DNA of 64,000 bases from Gardnerella greenwoodii 00703Dmash (GTDB lineage Bacteria; Actinomycetota; Actinomycetes; Actinomycetales; Bifidobacteriaceae), in assembly GCF_000263635.1 (NCBI RefSeq), contig NZ_ADEV01000003.1, positions 1 through 64,000 on the forward strand. Direction: 5' to 3'. Every line of letters begins with the position of its first letter. Positions within the stretch are counted from its first letter, which is position 1. Positions 62,856-64,000 of this stretch are shown here, one piece after another. Below the pieces are notes generated by a model, which saw nothing but the letters and a program-made list of their open reading frames with translations, searched no databases and was not told the origin of the DNA. A program made the position numbers and the translations under genes.

Positions 62856-64000
62856 ATGGCTATTAATCACAACGAATTTAGGCTACTTACTGCCCTACTA
62901 AATAACACCAACAACTCCCAGCAAATAAGTCAGCGAGATATTGCCACGCGCGCAGGCATTTCGCTCGGAACCGTCAATTCTTCAATCAAAAGCGCAGAAA
63001 ATAAGCATCTTATTAAAGCGGAAGAAACGTTGCAAATTACACCTAAAGGTCTTGCTGAACTTGAGCCGCACAAAGTTAAAAACGCTATTATTATGGCCGC
63101 AGGATTTTCGTCAAGATTCTCACCAGTTTCGTACGAAACTCCAAAAGGCTTGCTTACAGTAAAAGGCGAAGTTCTTATTGAGCGCCAAATCAAGCAACTT
63201 CACGAAGCTGGGATTAACGATATAACTGTTGTTGTTGGCTACAAACAGGAGCAGTTTTTCTACTTAGAAGACGCTTTTAACGTAAAAATCGTGCCAAATA
63301 GCGAATACAACACTCGCAATAATAACAGTTCGCTTATGGCTGTAGCGAACCAGTTATCTAACACTTATATTTGCTCATCCGACAACTATTTTGACGAAAA
63401 TCCCTTTGAAAAATACGTTTGGAAAGCTTATTATTCCGCACAATTCCAGCAGGGTTACACTAAAGAATGGTGCATGACTTGCGGAGCACATAATCGCATT
63501 ACAAAAGTTACGATTGGCGGAAGTAACGCTTGGTACATGATTGGTCACGTGTATTTCGACACCGAATTTTCTAAGCGATTTGTGCAAATTCTTCGCAAAG
63601 AATACGATTTGCCGCAAACTGCAGGAAAACTTTGGGAAGATATTTTTATTGAACATATTGACGAGCTAGATATGCAAATGCGCAAATACGATCCGCCAAT
63701 TATTCACGAATTTGATTCTATTGACGAGTTGCGCGAATTTGATCCGCTTTTCCTAGAAAATATTGATAGCGCAATTTTTGATCATATTACTAAAACGCTT
63801 AATTGCAAGAAATCCGATATTTATAACGTGTATCCACTAAAAAATGGTCTCACTAATTTATCTTGCCATTTTTCAGTTGGAAAAAGCGAGTACGTTTATA
63901 GACATCCTGGCGTTGGCACAGACGTGCTTATTAATCGAAAGGCGGAAGTTGAAGCTTTAAATCTTGCTAAGCAGATTGGTTTAGACGGCACTTTTATTGC
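62856..64000 (+). CDS. Winged-helix plus LicC-like nucleotidyltransferase plus LicA-like kinase fusion (3' incomplete)
   Basis: Open to the window end (381 codons). From the ATG at 62856 (AGTGAG 6 nt upstream; an ATG at 62823 is also in frame), residues 1-70 look like a winged helix (QRDIATRAGISLGTVNSSIKSAENKHLI). Next is a nucleotidyltransferase of the LicC kind: AIIMAAGFSSRFSP, TPKGLL, and NNNSSLMA with CSSDNYF. From about residue 315 a choline/aminoglycoside kinase-type domain begins (NGLTNLSCHFSVGKSEYVYRHPG). This would make CDP-choline (or similar) for LicD. The helix domain may allow DNA binding or be structural. Confidence 0.85.
   Translation, partial: MAINHNEFRLLTALLNNTNNSQQISQRDIATRAGISLGTVNSSIKSAENKHLIKAEETLQITPKGLAELEPHKVKNAIIMAAGFSSRFSPVSYETPKGLLTVKGEVLIERQIKQLHEAGINDITVVVGYKQEQFFYLEDAFNVKIVPNSEYNTRNNNSSLMAVANQLSNTYICSSDNYFDENPFEKYVWKAYYSAQFQQGYTKEWCMTCGAHNRITKVTIGGSNAWYMIGHVYFDTEFSKRFVQILRKEYDLPQTAGKLWEDIFIEHIDELDMQMRKYDPPIIHEFDSIDELREFDPLFLENIDSAIFDHITKTLNCKKSDIYNVYPLKNGLTNLSCHFSVGKSEYVYRHPGVGTDVLINRKAEVEALNLAKQIGLDGTFI

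Overview
The window is a 64 kb chromosomal fragment with about 42% G+C. It most resembles a Bifidobacteriaceae genome, and among those a Gardnerella-type organism. The reasons are: the actinobacterial block dacB-tilS-hpt-ftsH followed by a FolB/FolK-like gene and DUF3180; the AdnA/AdnB helicase-nuclease pair; an ACT-domain gene beside a DUF711 gene; a ThiM-ThiE fusion behind a TPP riboswitch; and a low G+C for an actinobacterium. This assignment is an inference from recognised families, not the result of a search. No phage, insertion sequence, CRISPR array or rRNA was seen. One tRNA (Ser-GGA) is present.

Layout. 1-2846 (minus) is the 5' part of a large secreted repeat protein. Its signal peptide is interrupted by a run of nine G that puts it out of frame (phase OFF), and its upstream region is rich in inverted repeats. 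3.1-15.4 kb (minus) holds ettA, a DUF3180 membrane protein, a degenerate FolB-FolK fusion, ftsH, hpt, tilS, a PBP4-type carboxypeptidase and an ABC-2 exporter, which has a second G9 tract just upstream of its promoter. 15.9-18.7 kb holds a processive-type glycosyltransferase coupled to an AI-2E-family membrane protein. 18.9-20.3 kb is glnA on plus. 20.4-25.9 kb has an ABC ATPase with two FtsX-type permeases and a zinc-ribbon protein with a long Met/Pro/Gly/Gln repeat. 26.1-35.3 kb is housekeeping: def, glmM, pepN, RNase J, an MFS protein and a GNAT protein. 35.5-44.5 kb is adnA-adnB with an ATGA overlap. 44.6-52.7 kb has a Pr6Pr membrane protein, a structured repeat-rich intergenic region, the TPP riboswitch with thiM-thiE, DUF711, ACT, prs, rbsK and an EamA transporter, followed by tRNA-Ser.

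53.1-64 kb is a coherent cell-envelope glycan locus: UDP-galactopyranose mutase, a GlfT2-like galactofuranosyltransferase, a Wzt/Wzm ABC exporter, a two-domain GT2 enzyme, LicD, and the start of a fused winged-helix/LicC/LicA-like protein. Together these would make UDP-Galf, polymerise and export a galactofuranose-containing glycan, and probably decorate it with phosphocholine or a similar phospho-substituent.

The strongest non-routine signals are: (1) the phase-variable signal peptide; (2) a recurring leaderless-gene promoter, TANNNT followed by exactly seven bases and then ATG/GTG, at six genes, most of which lack a ribosome-binding site; (3) a folate gene that persists as an apparently dead fusion while folE and folP are missing from the usual position; (4) two families of dispersed palindromic intergenic repeats; and (5) the winged-helix LicC-LicA-like fusion.
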